Shown here one piece after another: positions 34,801-46,855 of a DNA stretch of 64,000 nucleotides (its first letter is position 1; every line of letters begins with the position of its first letter). The DNA is taken from NCBI GenBank assembly GCA_026874595.1, contig CM049316.1, forward strand, positions 44,159,695 to 44,223,694. The letters run 5' to 3'. The position numbers were made by a program, and so were the translations under genes. The notes beneath the pieces are model-generated. The model did no database searches. It saw nothing but the letters and a program-made list of their open reading frames with translations, and was not told the origin of the DNA. The DNA comes from Sipunculus nudus. Its lineage: Eukaryota > Annelida > Sipuncula > Golfingiida > Sipunculidae.

Positions 34801-35198
34801 TGGTTCTCAGGCACCTCCCCCTCCTCAGCAAAAAAAAATTTATTTCGATTTTCAAAAGAAATATACCGATGTGCTCCAGTCTCTCGGACTCTTGTTGTTT
34901 GTGTGCGATAATGTGCGGTATTTTACTTGAATGATTGCATGAACGTGTACACGAATTTTTCCGCAGTTTGCGCTGAAACATAACTGCCCAGGAAGCATGC
35001 GTGAACTCGTTTTAGTAACAACCGAATGTTTATAATTTTATTAAAGCGGCCCGAATGCCTCTTATGTAACTCGTTTTAGTAACAACCGAATGTATACAAT
35101 CTGATTAAAGCGGCCCGAATGCCACTTGATTTAATTAAAAGGTAAAAAAAAATCGCCCTCCCTAACTGATTTCTGAAAAAAAGTGCCTGATAATTCAA
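34801..35198. mobile_element. MITE with TGGTTCTCAGG inverted ends, copy 2
   Basis: Left end TGGTTCTCAGGCACC, then GATTTTCAAAAGAAATATACCG and CTCTCGGACTC, as in copy 1 at 14147. The right end AAGTGCCTGATAATTCAACC is decayed relative to CCTGAGAACCA. It contains an internal 64-bp tandem duplication that copy 1 lacks. Confidence 0.7.
35004..35131. repeat. 64-bp tandem duplication inside the MITE
   Basis: Two units start AACTCGTTTTAGTAACAACC, at 35004 and 35068, and both contain ATTAAAGCGGCCCGAATGCC. There are few differences between units, so the duplication is more recent than the MITE insertion. Confidence 0.9.
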
Positions 35199-35227
35199 CC
35201 TTTTCATTAGGTCAGCTCACTGAATCT

Positions 35228-35775
35228 TCTCAGAGAATAACAGTCCAGTTCCTTCACATAATCAATCCGTTGTAATCCAAAAGTGAAGTTCTGATAGTGA
35301 TCCCAAAGGCAAACTGAAGACTGAATAAAATCCGTTATAAATTCGAAGAAAAACTATAACTGCCGCAATTATAGGAAAAGGTCCACAAACTGACTTACAC
35401 TCTTCTGTGTCCGCTGGAATATATATATATATCTCTCTCTCGGCTCTAAAACACAGTCCCTTATTTATAACTTTTCACGTCAAGCCGAGAACTTTCCACT
35501 TCCCGAACAATCTAAAGAATCATGATACACAGTACACACGTTACAGGAAACCTCTAGAACAAAGAACGCTGTGTTTCTACATGTCAGGGTTCACACGTGG
35601 GCTGACCCGGCTCGGCATGGCGATAAAGCCCCAGACTAGCATGACCGCTGTATTTACACGTGGGCCGCACCCGGCCAGCTTGAACAAGGAACGCTGAAGC
35701 ATAGCAACGCCCAGGGCTTGAGCCAAACACGAATCAGAATGTCAACAGCTCACAATAAAACAGACATCTGTAACA
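35228..35775 (-). mobile_element. LTR-like repeat, copy B
   Basis: Partner of 28362-28833. On the - strand it begins TGTTACAGATGTCTGTTTTA and carries a TATA-like TTATAAATAAGGG about 300 bp in. Short duplicated blocks (CACGTGGGC.G.CCCGGC) occur at 35595-35680. The distal end and primer-binding site are not resolved. It is probably a solo LTR or LTR fragment. Confidence 0.55.
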
Positions 35776-38539
35776 ACATAAATATATGTAATATTTTAAA
35801 TATTTTTAATTCATGTTGGTGTATATATATATATATAATTCATGTTGATGTATATATATATATGTATATTTTTGAAAACTAATGAAGTTTTGTTGGGTTG
35901 TACATAACTGCATGTATATTATATTCCATTCCATTAGACAAAGACACCTCTGTGACAACACATGCCCATACTAGAATCATATTCTGGACCTTAGGATCCA
36001 GAAAACGTTCCTGCTTCACTCAACGAACTACTCCAAGGGGCGGCGTAATTGATTTATTAAACCTCTTTTGATATGAATTAGATGCTGTTTAATGCGGTTC
36101 ATCATGGTAACAAGAAGGTGACAGAACGTCTAATGCCCTTTGTAGATCATGTAGATTATTTTGTAGATGTTTACTTGATTATAACATTGTCGTCCAATAC
36201 CGTTGAATACAAAACTGGCAACAAAGGTTTATATGCGGTATCAAAGGTGAAGACAGAATGTTATACTATATTATGCATAATTCAACTGATTTGTTTTGGA
36301 AGAATTGTCGGAAAGCCCATTTTGAATATTTACCAAACACAAATGCTTTATGCCGATTTTAAAAGGAACGAGACTGAGGTATTAAACTGATTACTACCGT
36401 AATACGCGCGTGCCGAAAGTAACCGGTTTCCCGTCTTCGTTGACCATCCCCGTGAGGACAATTACCATGTCAACGATATATCATTCCGGGCCAGATGATG
36501 CATGTCAGCTCTGCCTTTAATGTAAAGACTAATATGCAGAATATATCATAAATAATCTGTGTAGTTTTTCACCACGGCCTCGACAAAATGAACGACGGTC
36601 TAGCCCATAGCCCAGCTTACCTCAACGCACTTGGAGCTGTCGTGTCGGGTAATTTATTGGTCGTTCGGTTTGGTCAACGTAGTTCAGGTTATAGCTTTAT
36701 CGAAACTTCTGAAACCCGAGCTAGTTGACAGGGCAGTGCGGCAGCATTCTTTTCAGACATCAGAAAGTTAGTGGTGAGTGTATGAAATACGTCGTAATGC
36801 GCCTTCGTGTAAATCAGTCATGGCAAAACGGCTTTTGTCCACGTGATTTGGGAAGAACAATTATTTTGGATTTAATGCTTTGAAGAAGCAGCGCATTTAG
36901 TGGGGTGCCGAACAAGATTAAGTAATTAATATCATTTTAAACTGATCAAAAGTTACTATTTGGTATAATATGAAGATCATGGTCTTAATGATAACTTAAG
37001 TCCTAGTGTACAATGAACAGCCCAATGGGGAATGCTTTGGGTTTTGATGAACCAAATTGAACAATGAAAATATTAAAGGGCTAAATTCGTATGAGGCGAT
37101 ATCACAGTTTGATTATATTTATTTATACTTGCTTACGAAATTTGTAAAACGAGTTCAAGTCCCTCCCATGCAAGAAAACTAAAGTTTTCATTTCCATGCC
37201 TGACCGAACAAACTCACATCGTTGTAATGCCAATTATGTTATTATGGGAGGTGTTTTCTTGAATAAAAAAACCTGCATGATTTAATCGGATCTTTAACGA
37301 TTTAATGTCCAAGGAGTCACCACGGTAAGTTTTGTCTTAAGTCAAATAGAAAGCAGCAAGGTTTTACGCTTTGACGCACTGGTGTCGCAAGTGCCAGTGT
37401 GTTTCGCCAGGCCATTTTTGACAATTTTATGGGGTACTTTTTTCCTGAGGCTAATCTAACGATTTTTGCGATGACTCCGAACGCACTTTTCTATATTGTA
37501 AAATAACTAGACTCTGTTGCTTAGGGAGAAGATGCATATTTTTAACTTAAGATATAACTCAATAATAAAAAAAATACAGGAATTTTTACTGAACCTCAAT
37601 GTGTGCCATCACTTAATGCGTATTTTAACGCATAATTGACATTTTGTTTTACATAGAACGTGCGTAGCTAAATTTTATCATTAAATTCCCATTTTGTCTG
37701 CACTTGTACACTGTACTTATATTGTTTTAAAATTGTCTTTTGTTACAGCTGTGACCTTAAATAGGCCAATATCAATGTAAATATAAATCTGCTCACTAGA
37801 CTTTGGATATCGAAAGATACTGGCCGGTAAAAAGGTCACTGAAATTTATAACAAGAGAATATATAAGATTTATATAAATATCGATAGAAACAATTATATG
37901 AACTTATTGCCCTGTATAATAGCTTTGTCCACACATTGATATTTTACATTCATTTATAAGTACAGGCCTATCCGTGAATACACGGCTTATTAAGGATTTA
38001 TATTGAACTATACTTTGAATAGTTAAGCCGGTCGTACAGGAAAATGCATTGCACGGACAAACCATTATGTGGCAACAACGTGGCTATAATTTGATATGTT
38101 ATTTTTTTGCTGTAACAATGTTATTTTTATAATCCTAACAACCTACTTCATGAAAATTATGCCGGTATGAAATTGTAAGAATAATCTTGAATCGTCATTG
38201 CATTAAAATTTTGTGTGTAACGCTGTCTGGCACAAAATCAATGCCTGGACCCCTCCAGAGTACTTTATCACAGTCACTTTTCCGACGAAAAAGTGGTTAT
38301 ACACACAACTTAGTTATTGTCATGGGCAGCCGTCCGTGCAGGGTGCATGCTTTTATCAACCCCGATCCCAGAAGATCAGCATATAAACTGCTTGTTGGTT
38401 CATTAGAACATTAATCTAGTTTGTTAGTGGTACACACCCGCCCGTGGCAAACTTTCAAAAACTTTTTTTATTAATTCATGGGAAGATTGACGATGAATTA
38501 GTGTCTCCTGATAAGGGGTTTGTCTCATCTTCACCGGGA
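35776..38539. other. No recognisable feature
   Basis: Mostly AT-rich unique-looking sequence. It includes a duplicated AATTCATGTTG.TGTATATATA near 35808-35860 and an unassigned 102-codon open frame at 36082-36390 with no known motif. Confidence 0.4.
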
Positions 38540-38830
38540 ACCCAATCTGCGCAGAATCGGTTTCACAAGAGTAGGGTTTTGTTGCTTCAAAATCTGCAAC
38601 CCACAATGCACCGCAGCTCAGGTATAAATGTCGTGAAGAGGGTAGTCCGTTCAAATGTTTGATAATAATTTTCCAAAGACAAATTGCACATGCATGACTT
38701 CAGGGTATTTATAACATATATTTTGTTAGCATGCACATTTGAAATATAAACAGGTGTTTCCTTAAAAAAAAATTTAATTTTAAAGTTTGAGAGTTTAGAG
38801 AAGTAGTTTCGACTATCCGTCAGAGCCTTA
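38540..38830 (+). repeat. Family D dispersed repeat, copy 2
   Basis: CAACCCACAATGCACCGCAG, then GTCCGTTCAAATGTTT, GACTTCAGGGTATTTATA, GCATGCACATTTG and AAACAGGTGTTTCCTT align with the copy at 56070-56410. Confidence 0.6.
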
Positions 38831-38960
38831 TTTGAAGATGTACATATTGAGGAGAAAAAAACTGTGGCTGAAGGTTGCCCGGGACCTGGATATTTACAGG
38901 GGCGGATCTAGGATTTATGATAAGGAGGGGTCCAACCCAGGAAGATAACAAAGCCTATAA
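38831..38960 (+). repeat. CAGGGGCGGATCTAG terminus (hAT-like)
   Basis: CAGGGGCGGATCTAGGATTT at 38897 followed by GGAGGGGTCC is the clearest single copy of this end type. No facing partner with an 8-bp duplication is found, so only one end survives or the partner has decayed. Confidence 0.5.
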
Positions 38961-40690
38961 AAAGGGGGGAGGTGTCCGTGACCACCAGGGTGCGGGCAGA
39001 AGCACAGTGACCGTCCGACCCATCCAGGACAAAAGTACCGCTGATGACAATGAGGACAATATAGTCCAAACCAAAAGAGTATCAGAATTTTCTTAATATC
39101 ATTTTCCAATACACAATACGGTATATATAGTTTGTTGGTACAAGTAATTTTTAGTCATTTTTTTATTCGAACACTCGAGATAATTCAGTAGGCACACATT
39201 CATGATGATTCATTTAGACCATTGAAGCAAGCGATATCCTTAATTTTCTGATTATCAGATGAGTTTTGAAGATTTTTGAGGTATTTATGAAGAAACATAA
39301 ATATGATCTCGAAGTTGTTATGTATAAAACTACGCGTTTTATTCCCTAGAATGTGAGGGGAACAAATGGTGCTTTGTCCCCATCATACTTACGTCTCAAT
39401 CTCTAAAAAGTATGGAATAAGCTGTGATACGTATTGTCAATTAGATACAGCATGATAGAATCTGGCAAATAAATCACCTCATTGTTATATACACACAAAT
39501 GTTTGTTTTATGATGATATAATAATTGTTGAAACCTTGGTGCTTAAATATTAGGAAATCATTAATTTTCTCCATAAGACCCAAATATGATTCAGTTAGAT
39601 TATTATATATACAACTTAACTCTCATTTTCATAACTATTGTTGAAAAAATGTTTATATTATATATGTTAAATCAAAGAATAATTTTTCGAGGGAGACGGG
39701 GAAATGTCGATTTTCCTGTATGCCCTTTCTTAAGTTCATGGGACTTTGGGATTTCGGCAGAGTCGTTTCCCCGAGAAAAAAAAAGTCGGGCGGGGGGAGG
39801 GGGGGTGACCGCTTATTCAAACTTTGCTAGACACTCGGGCAAGTTTGCTAGATACTCGTGCTTTAACAGGAGAAACCGACAATTCTCCGCCTATATGATG
39901 ATCCCATAGTTGTTATGATATAAAACTTATCTTTGTCAAAGATAATCCTATATGCAGCGAGAGAGGATACATTATACTTTTTTATATTCATTCGTACTTA
40001 AAATAAGTCGCAAACTTATATATCGCCATAGGATTTATTTTTTGTCACGTGGTATCCGCTTACTAAATCTCTGTTCCGACATAAACATGAACCTAGTTCT
40101 ATTGAGCCATCTGAAGCAAGGGCTGCAGGAAGACAATGACAGTAGGAAGACAGTCGCCGGGGACAACACAACAATGAATGGATACCTTTTGACGGAAATG
40201 TGAGGATTTTTTTAGAGACATATCTATTGTGACAGTAATGTGAGGGTTCTCTCGGCTACAGTGGTGAATTTCAAATTAATTTTGATTTGTCGCCACCTGA
40301 TCCGCACTTTGGTATTTATATAAAATTCAATTTCATTTTACTAAGCGAAACTTTCTGAACGCCGTGACAATTTTTGATACCATGATGTCAGTGATAAATT
40401 CAGAGAACGTGACACAAGACCAGAAAATAAATGGTGCAATATATATATATTTATACATGTGTGTGTTTGTATAATTATACTTGTATTTGAAATTATTACT
40501 ACAACTCACAGTTTCATTCCCTGAAATAAAAAAAATGGCGGGTGGTCCAAAATGTAGTAATAGATATCTGCATTCTAAGGAATATTAGCCTCCGCCTCCG
40601 CTATTGTTCGAAGATCCAAAACCCGTGTATGCATTCGTTTATTCTGCCCATATTCTCAGGTTCTTTCGGGCATAAATAACTTAAAATTAT
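38961..40690. other. No recognisable feature
   Basis: AT-rich, unique-looking. A G-rich tract lies at 39788-39807. Confidence 0.4.
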
Positions 40691-40880
40691 TGAATATTCC
40701 TTTTTGACTTTCCTAAATCCGGACCCACATCAAAATCCAATGGATCTTTCCTGGCCCCTCTCCCGAAATTCGCTGAACAATTCCATAAGATTCACGCATG
40801 ATTACGTGAGTTATGTTAAGAACAAGTACACAAACACATACGAACGGGGATGAACGCAAACCCTCTCCTCCCGGCGAACT
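40691..40880 (-). mobile_element. GCCTCCGCCA MITE, left half, reverse orientation
   Basis: GAATATTCC, AAATCCGGACCCACATCAA, AAATCCAATGGATC, CCCGAAATTCGCTGAACAAT, CACGCATGATTACGTGAGTT and GAACGGGGATGAACGC run in reverse family order and end at CTCCTCCCGGCGA, a decayed terminus. Confidence 0.75.
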
Positions 40881-41013
40881 CAGTGATATAATATAATATA
40901 ATATATATAATAAATATAATATAATACAATATGATATATAATATAGTATAAAATAATATTATATAATATAAAACGATACGTATAATATAATATAATATAA
41001 TATAATATAATAT
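40881..41013. repeat. (ATAAT)n pentanucleotide microsatellite
   Basis: ATAATATAAT units with interruptions over about 130 bp. Confidence 0.93.
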
Positions 41014-41287
41014 AGTGTATACTACTTGGATCATGGTTCTATACATGGAACCGTCTTTTCTATGACAGATTATTCCGTCGAACATAAATGCTTATTCCAT
41101 TAAGGTTACTCCTGATGGAGGATTTGAAAGCTACTGTGAGCGTCTTAGTAAGAAAAGCGGAAAATAACCTCTTGTTAACAAAATGTCCAAGCCGAAATCT
41201 GTTTGTAACATTAAATCAAACGTAGGATTAAAAAGCAAATGAAAATGCCCAACGTGGAACATTCTGTTCATGTACTGTGAGATGGCA
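41014..41287. other. No recognisable feature
   Basis: Spacer. Confidence 0.4.
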
Positions 41288-41367
41288 CAAGGGGCGGATA
41301 TAACGTATTAGAAAACGGGGCTCAACATTCTGTCACAGGTAAACAAATTTCCAAGCATTGATGTAGG

Positions 41368-41498
41368 AGTCAAGTCCGGACTTGGTTCGAGTCAGGACTC
41401 AAGTCCACTTTTTTAAGGATTCAGACTGGTTATCGGACTCGAGGGCCTTGGATTCGGACTTGTACTCGGGGTTGGGGGGGGGGGGGGGGGGGGGGGGG
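41368..41498. repeat. GAGTCC satellite and G25 homopolymer
   Basis: CAAGTCCGGACTTGG, CGAGTCAGGACTCAAGTCC, TCGGACTCGAG and CGGACTTGTACTCGGGGTT run into 25 Gs. The hexamers appear in both orientations, giving short palindromes. Confidence 0.85.
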
Positions 41499-41759
41499 TA
41501 TAAGGACTCGAGAAATCAGGGTGGGTGCATCTCGAGTCCAATAGAAAAGTAAATTCTGTCACATGCAATATTACGATGGTACACATAGGGAACTACTAAC
41601 AGAATATTATAACAAATATACTAAGTTTTGGCTCGCTTCAGTTGTAAACTTAATAAAACATTCAAGTAAAGGTCACTTGTAAACTAACATAAAATTAGCA
41701 TAATGATTTTAAATATCCTTTTAAAATTTATTTTAATAAGAAAATGTGTGGTGTATTCG

Positions 41760-41860
41760 GACTTGCACTTGGACTCCAGTTCCTAATGACTCAGACTCAA
41801 AGGAGGTGGACTTGCACTTGAACCTAAAGAACTCGGACTTATACTCGAGACTCGGGTACC
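41760..41860. repeat. GAGTCC satellite, second block
   Basis: CGGACTTGCACTTGGACTCC, GACTCAGACTC, GGACTTGCACTTGAACC, CTCGGACTTATACTCGAGAC. Same hexamer, mostly reverse orientation. Confidence 0.75.
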
Positions 41861-42254
41861 GTAAGTGCAAAGTAGACTAGAATGCAGAATTATATAAAGA
41901 CGAAAACGGTGTAAATCGCAAAATGTGGCGCTGCTTTTCAGTATAAATTTTGTAAAGTATAATTGTATTTCCCATACTTTTTGGTCTAAAAATGGGCCCC
42001 CTCACCTCTTCTAAATCCGCCCCTGTGCACACACCCGGGCGGGTCAGCCGTGGATATACAGTAGTGGAATGAGCCGTAATATGAGGACATTTTTCGTCCA
42101 CTATCTTAATTTCACGGTATACGTATCGTAAATAAAAGCACAAGCCGGAGTTCTTATTACATGGGCGGCTGGCTGGTTTTTTTATAGGCAAACCATTGAA
42201 GTAACTCCGGATTCTCTTTCAGCAGTTAGACCGAGTGTAGCGAATTCTGATTAC

Positions 42255-42700
42255 CCTAGCTTCAGGTTACCCCCCCCCCCCCCCCAATGTTACTTGAAAT
42301 CGATTTCAGATTATCCGACGATTTCAGATTAAACAGTTTTCTCTTTATGTTTGTGTACTTCAAATTCTCATAATTTTGCAGGATTTCTCAAATAATTTTG
42401 CATCTTGTTTTTATGCATGCGTGTCATGCGTGTTGGTGTTCTTGAAGAGTCAGTATACATACATAACAATATGATCAACAATTTGCAGCAATTCTATCTT
42501 TCATAGATTGATTCCGTCCTTAAATCTCGTATCTTTTACGAGGTAAATTGAAAATATATCATAAGTTGAACATTCAGCAAGGGGGTAAACTGAACAGCGC
42601 GGCGGTAACCTGATATTAGTTTAAGGCTGTCCCGGGGGTAACCTGTACCGGGAGTAACTTTAAGTTGGGGTAAGCCTAAGTCTTTACACCGGCGCGAAAT
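42255..42700. repeat. GGTAACC-family repeat with C16 run
   Basis: CTTCAGGTTAC runs into C16 (42270-42285). TGAAATCGATTTCAGATTAT follows at 42296, then GATTTCAGATTAAACAG. After about 220 bp, GGCGGTAACCTGATATT, GGGGGTAACCTGTACCG and GTTGGGGTAAGCC follow, so the element is probably interrupted at 42340-42570. Confidence 0.6.
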
Positions 42701-43269
42701 TGAAACTGCGTGATTGGCTATCAAGGGTACGTAAACCGTGTGTGCTATATAGTGATGGCTCTCAAATAAAAGCTCTGTCACTAAAATGGTGACAAGTTCA
42801 TCTAGTTTGTTTATGACGAACACACAAACATTAATATCCGCAGTGATATAGACTTTTGTTGAACAGAATAGTTCGCTGTGTTAATTCATCAGTTGTTCAA
42901 TTGACAGCTTAATCGGCTTCAATGACAGTGAGAAGCAGTCTTCATTGTCACGAGACAGAAAAAAAACTTTTAATTTTCCCAACCGATTGTTGGTTTAGTC
43001 TCAATTAATTAGTATTACATCGCGTGTCAGGTAATCAGTTCAGCCTTTATAGAAACACTTTAAAGGTAAATTATCAATTTCATGAAACAGATTTAGGACT
43101 GAAAGTGACTTATGTTTAGTGTGACAGAAGTAAAACTGAAAGTGATGATATTATCACGTATCATCAAATGAAAATATGAAAGTGAAAGTGATCAGATCAT
43201 GGATTGTTACTGGTAGAATGAAATCTAGTTAACCTCTGCCAGCTGTACTCGGGTCGCGTCCAGCAGCCC
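42701..43269. other. No recognisable feature
   Basis: AT-rich. A loose GAAAGTGA.. repeat occurs at 43097-43190. Confidence 0.4.
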
Positions 43270-43425
43270 TATTCACGGACACGATACTGAAGAAACAAGT
43301 ACTAGGACAACCTAGCGCCATATCGGCCCCTAGCTCTGACATTACGACCAGATTACCAGCCCAACTATCATTGGCTACTGAGTCGGGTTTGCTCGGCTAA
43401 GGACAATCATGCAAGTAGCCTGTAT
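43270..43425 (-). repeat. Dispersed repeat, reverse copy of 4393-4940
   Basis: GCCATATCGGCCCC, CATTACGACCAGATTACCAG, CCCAACTATCATTGGCTACT and GAGTCGGGTTTG match the two separated blocks at 4.4 and 4.9 kb, but here they are contiguous. This is therefore the uninterrupted form. Confidence 0.65.
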
Positions 43426-44221
43426 AATGAAATTTACCAAATAAAAGTCTAACGGTCCAATTTCATATTCGAACTTGTCATTTTTCGTTTTTCTTTATCG
43501 GAATGATGATGGTTCATGTGGTATAACGAGAATAGCGACATCTCCTGGATTTGGAAAACGGGGATGCAACCAAAAAAAGACTAATGTGAAAACCTGATAA
43601 AAAGTTCTCAGTTCTGGAATAGAAGGTCTAGGCTGAAAAAAAAATTGAATCCGTTAAAAGGATTGCTGCGAATTTAAAGGGGGGCTCCAGACATCCTGGG
43701 CCTACTCCCTACGGATCACACATTTTTTTTTTAGAAACACAGCTATCCTGCTTTAAAGTCACTCCTGCAGAGACACACGCTATATATTTATGACCGTTCG
43801 CACTTGTTTTCGCAAGGATCTCCAAACCTCTTAGTTTTCTGTCGTTAGACAAAGTTAATAATTACTCCGATGCATCTAACTTAGGACCCAATTCGCCTTA
43901 AGTGTTTGTCAAGACGATATTTTTTTACGATATCATTCCATCATATCTTTCCTCTTAACTGCTGTTGAAAATAAACCTTATTTACACTGACATTGGATAA
44001 TCACTGAAGAGGGTGACTTGATCACACTGAATCTCTCCCATTCGATAATTGTAGCAGACGACATGGCAAGCCGCAAATTGATAGATACAAATCTGACCGC
44101 TATATATTTTCATTATTTCCCCGTATCTCAATGAACTGCAAAATTATTCCTTGTTTACAGCCTCTCTTTCTCATGAAGTGAAATCAGTGTTATGTGATTA
44201 AATTGCATCGTCGGCGGAACG
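43426..44221. other. No recognisable feature
   Basis: Unique-looking sequence. Confidence 0.4.
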
Positions 44222-44275
44222 ATTACCCATCGGTACTCGGAAATCGATTTCAGATTAACCCCGGAGTAATGTTAA
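44222..44275. repeat. GGTAACC-family fragment
   Basis: GGAAATCGATTTCAGATTAA followed by CCCCGGAGTAATG. Confidence 0.6.
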
Positions 44276-44739
44276 TATATCATATAAAAATGAATGAAAA
44301 TTGAAATAACATGTGTACAATCAGAAAGAACTCTGTAACAAATTTAAAATTAGGTATCCTTTAATGGTCTGTTATGGATTTTAAACAACAATCCTGGTAC
44401 CTTAACTTTTGTTGTGTGTCGTTCTAGCTATTTAATACACCTTTATCAGGAAGGTATAATGCTTTCCATATTGTTAACTATATCTTGGGTTGGATCGTTG
44501 GTATGTCTATTAGCACTTTTATGCAAGCAGGCATTGTTTATGAAACTTTTTGAGGTTTAGAGTACCATACATTAAATGTTGGAGGTAATCGGGATCGTCA
44601 TAATATATTTTTTTTCCACGCGGAGACCGCTCCATTCATAGAGTGTATTTTTTAAGCAAATCACTAGGTGAACCCTAGGTGATACTTTGGAGGAACACAG
44701 GACAGCTTGGTTAGAGGTCATGGATGGGGTACTAGGTAG
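44276..44739. other. No recognisable feature
   Basis: AT-rich spacer. Confidence 0.4.
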
Positions 44740-44876
44740 CTGTACGACTACACAAACACACACACACAAACACAGTTCAGTAGCTTGGCAGTCACACATG
44801 CCCCTTCCCTCTCTTTCTCTCTCTCTCTCTCTCTCACAGAGTTCAGTAACTTGGCAGTCACACAGGCCCCCCCCCC

Positions 44877-44909
<33 letters not shown>

Positions 44910-44945
44910 TCTCACACACTCACACACACACATACATACACACAC
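44740..44945. repeat. Compound (CA)n/(CT)n array with a duplicated 33-bp segment
   Basis: (CA)n, then AGTTCAGTAGCTTGGCAGTC, (TC)n, AGTTCAGTAACTTGGCAGTC, C10, (TC)n with TATC, and (CA)n. The repeated single-copy segment at 44773 and 44840 shows that the microsatellite plus flank was duplicated as a unit of about 67 bp. Confidence 0.9.
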
Positions 44946-45819
44946 TGAGATTCATTTTAGCAGGCTCACAGTTAAAAATCCATATTAGTAGGTCTTGGCA
45001 GATTATAAGTGGCCCTGATATTGCCATAAAGAATGTTATCATAAATGTTTAATGAACTGAGAATTGATGTTTACACAATACCACCATTCAATCGTAATAA
45101 CAACATAAACATGGGTTAAATAAACGTGACTCACTTACACTTAGCAAAGCGGGGGGGGGGGGGAGAGACGATAAAGCGAAAAGATTGCAGACACGTTAGA
45201 GGTTATAAGGGCCGTTGGACACGTCTTTAGCAGCCGTTTGCAAACTCCTCAACAACGAAATATAAGTATTTCAAATCCAGTATTTGCCAGAGGCAACCAT
45301 TCAGGAAGCCGTGTCGATATGAGCTTCATCTTTATAAAGGCTCAACAAAATAACCCCGAGAAAGTCCCATTAGCCGCGAGACAGGGAAACACTTACCGGG
45401 AAAACTTTGAGGACTAGATTCGTGAAAGGCAAATCGTCAGCGTCCTCTTTTACTGCCACCATTATCGCTAGGCAACGGAAGATATTGCCATTTAAGCATA
45501 ATGACTTTATTGAAAAAATGTTACAGACGGTGGTCGCTATATGCCCGGAGGCCAGCTTGTGCCAGTAAAATGAATGTAACCAAACGCAATGACGGAAAGG
45601 TTACCAATATTATATCACTGAAAAATATAGTCCTGTAGGTTATGTTCGGCATTACTCCTTATTGCTACTGAAGCTCAAGAAATCACGTCTTATATGATAT
45701 ATTGAATTATCATACTATTCGTTTACTGGTACGATTTGTTTTTGTTTTATTTAATTTTCTAGCTGTCATGCCACCCATATATATTGAACATTTTGTATCT
45801 AGTGTTTTTTTAAGTCATT
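44946..45819. other. Unique-looking; G13 at 45151-45163
   Basis: No gene or repeat recognised. 45230-45560 is GC-balanced and repeat-free. Confidence 0.4.
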
Positions 45820-45939
45820 GCCTCCGCCAGGAGGGTATGCATTCATCGTGTGTCTGTGTGTATGTGTGTGTTTTTGTGTTCACAACATAACTCACTAAAT
45901 TATGAAAGGAAAATCATGAAATTTTCAGGGCTGTTACAA

Positions 45940-46220
45940 CCCATAATGTAATAACCAGCCCATAATGTAATAACGGCCCATATTGTAATAAAAACGACCC
46001 ATAATGTAATAATCATACCCTACCCATATTGTAATAAAACTGGCCCATACTGTAATAACGGCCCATAATGTAATAAAAAACGGCCCATATTGTAATAACG
46101 GCCAATATTGTAATAAAAACGACCCATATTGTAATAATCATACCCTACCCATATTGTAATAAAACGGGAAGTGGGAAAAACGACCCATATAGTAATAACA
46201 TATTTATATTGTAATAACAT
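45940..46220. repeat. About 13 copies of the terminal motif CCCATAWTGTAATAA
   Basis: Copies start near 45940, 45959, 45977, 45997, 46022, 46045, 46062, 46084, 46102, 46121, 46147, 46184 and 46203, spaced 17-37 bp. CCCATAATGTAATAA is part of the element TIR. Arrays of a TIR-like motif beside one end are known as transposase-binding subterminal repeats in several DNA transposon superfamilies. Here that role is inference. Confidence 0.9.
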
Positions 46221-46381
46221 ATGTTTAAGCTCAAGAATGACAGGGCACACGCTTAGTGTCATTTACATAATATCCTGCCCCCTCCCATACCCTCTCCATG
46301 AACCTGTTACTAACCTTAATGAAACCATGGTTCACAATTGAATAAAAAAATCATATTTTCATACACTTAAATATAACGTAT

Positions 46382-46455
46382 GATAATAATAATAATAATA
46401 ATAATAATAATCATATAATAATAATAATAATTATTATTATTTTAATAATATATAT
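46382..46455. repeat. (ATA)n microsatellite
   Basis: ATAATA run, then ATTATTATT; partly self-complementary. Confidence 0.93.
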
Positions 46456-46779
46456 TTATACACGTATATATAACAGTTTTCATAGTACCCATGTATGCAT
46501 ATTAGCGCCACCCCCCTACAACTTTCGAATTTCTAGATCCGCCACTACTCATGGCCCCCTGCCCTCCCTCAAACCTCCATTTATAAGTTCCAAATCTCGG
46601 GAGGTTTCGAGAGATCATATAAAATATTCTCTATGATACATTGAGCAAAACGCACTGAAATTTAAACTTTCATTTATATTTTAAAAAGAATTAAAATACA
46701 TTAAAATGTATCGATAATGAGAGTTTTGTATATTTTATCTGTTAAAATTGACAAAATATTTACATTTTGGCGATATACA

Positions 46780-46781
46780 TA

Positions 46782-46841
<60 letters not shown>

Positions 46842-46855
46842 TACATATATATATT
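46780..46855. repeat. (AT)n microsatellite
   Basis: About 76 bp with ATAC interruptions. Confidence 0.97.

Larger units (their letters stand above)
41288..42025. mobile_element. Putative hAT-like MITE with a hexamer-satellite core
   Basis: Left end AAGGGGCGGATATAACG (41289) faces right end CTAAATCCGCCCCTG (42025), 738 bp apart. The left 60 bp (GGGGCTCAAC, CACAGGTAAACA) also match the left end of the element at 59832. The flanks (TGGCACAA against GTGCACAC, about 5 of 8) only weakly suggest a duplication. Inside are GAGTCC-type repeats at 41368-41465 and 41760-41850 and a G25 run at 41474-41498. Confidence 0.5.

Noticed and set aside
35404-35460. Core promoter of a host gene at a TATA-like motif
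   Set aside because: The TATA-like sequence lies inside an LTR-like repeat and there is no downstream host gene. TATA words are uninformative in AT-rich DNA.
36082-36390. 102-codon frame on the + strand
   Set aside because: No domain, unremarkable composition, no splice or promoter support. Length is possible by chance in 64 kb.
41288-42025. Firm hAT call with target duplication
   Set aside because: Best flank match is about 5 of 8, so it is kept only as putative.
44687-45052. 121-codon Ser/Leu-rich frame
   Set aside because: Produced by (CT)n and (CA)n microsatellites.
46020-46262. Tyr/Gly-rich periodic frame
   Set aside because: Translation of the CCCATATTGTAATAA subterminal repeats.
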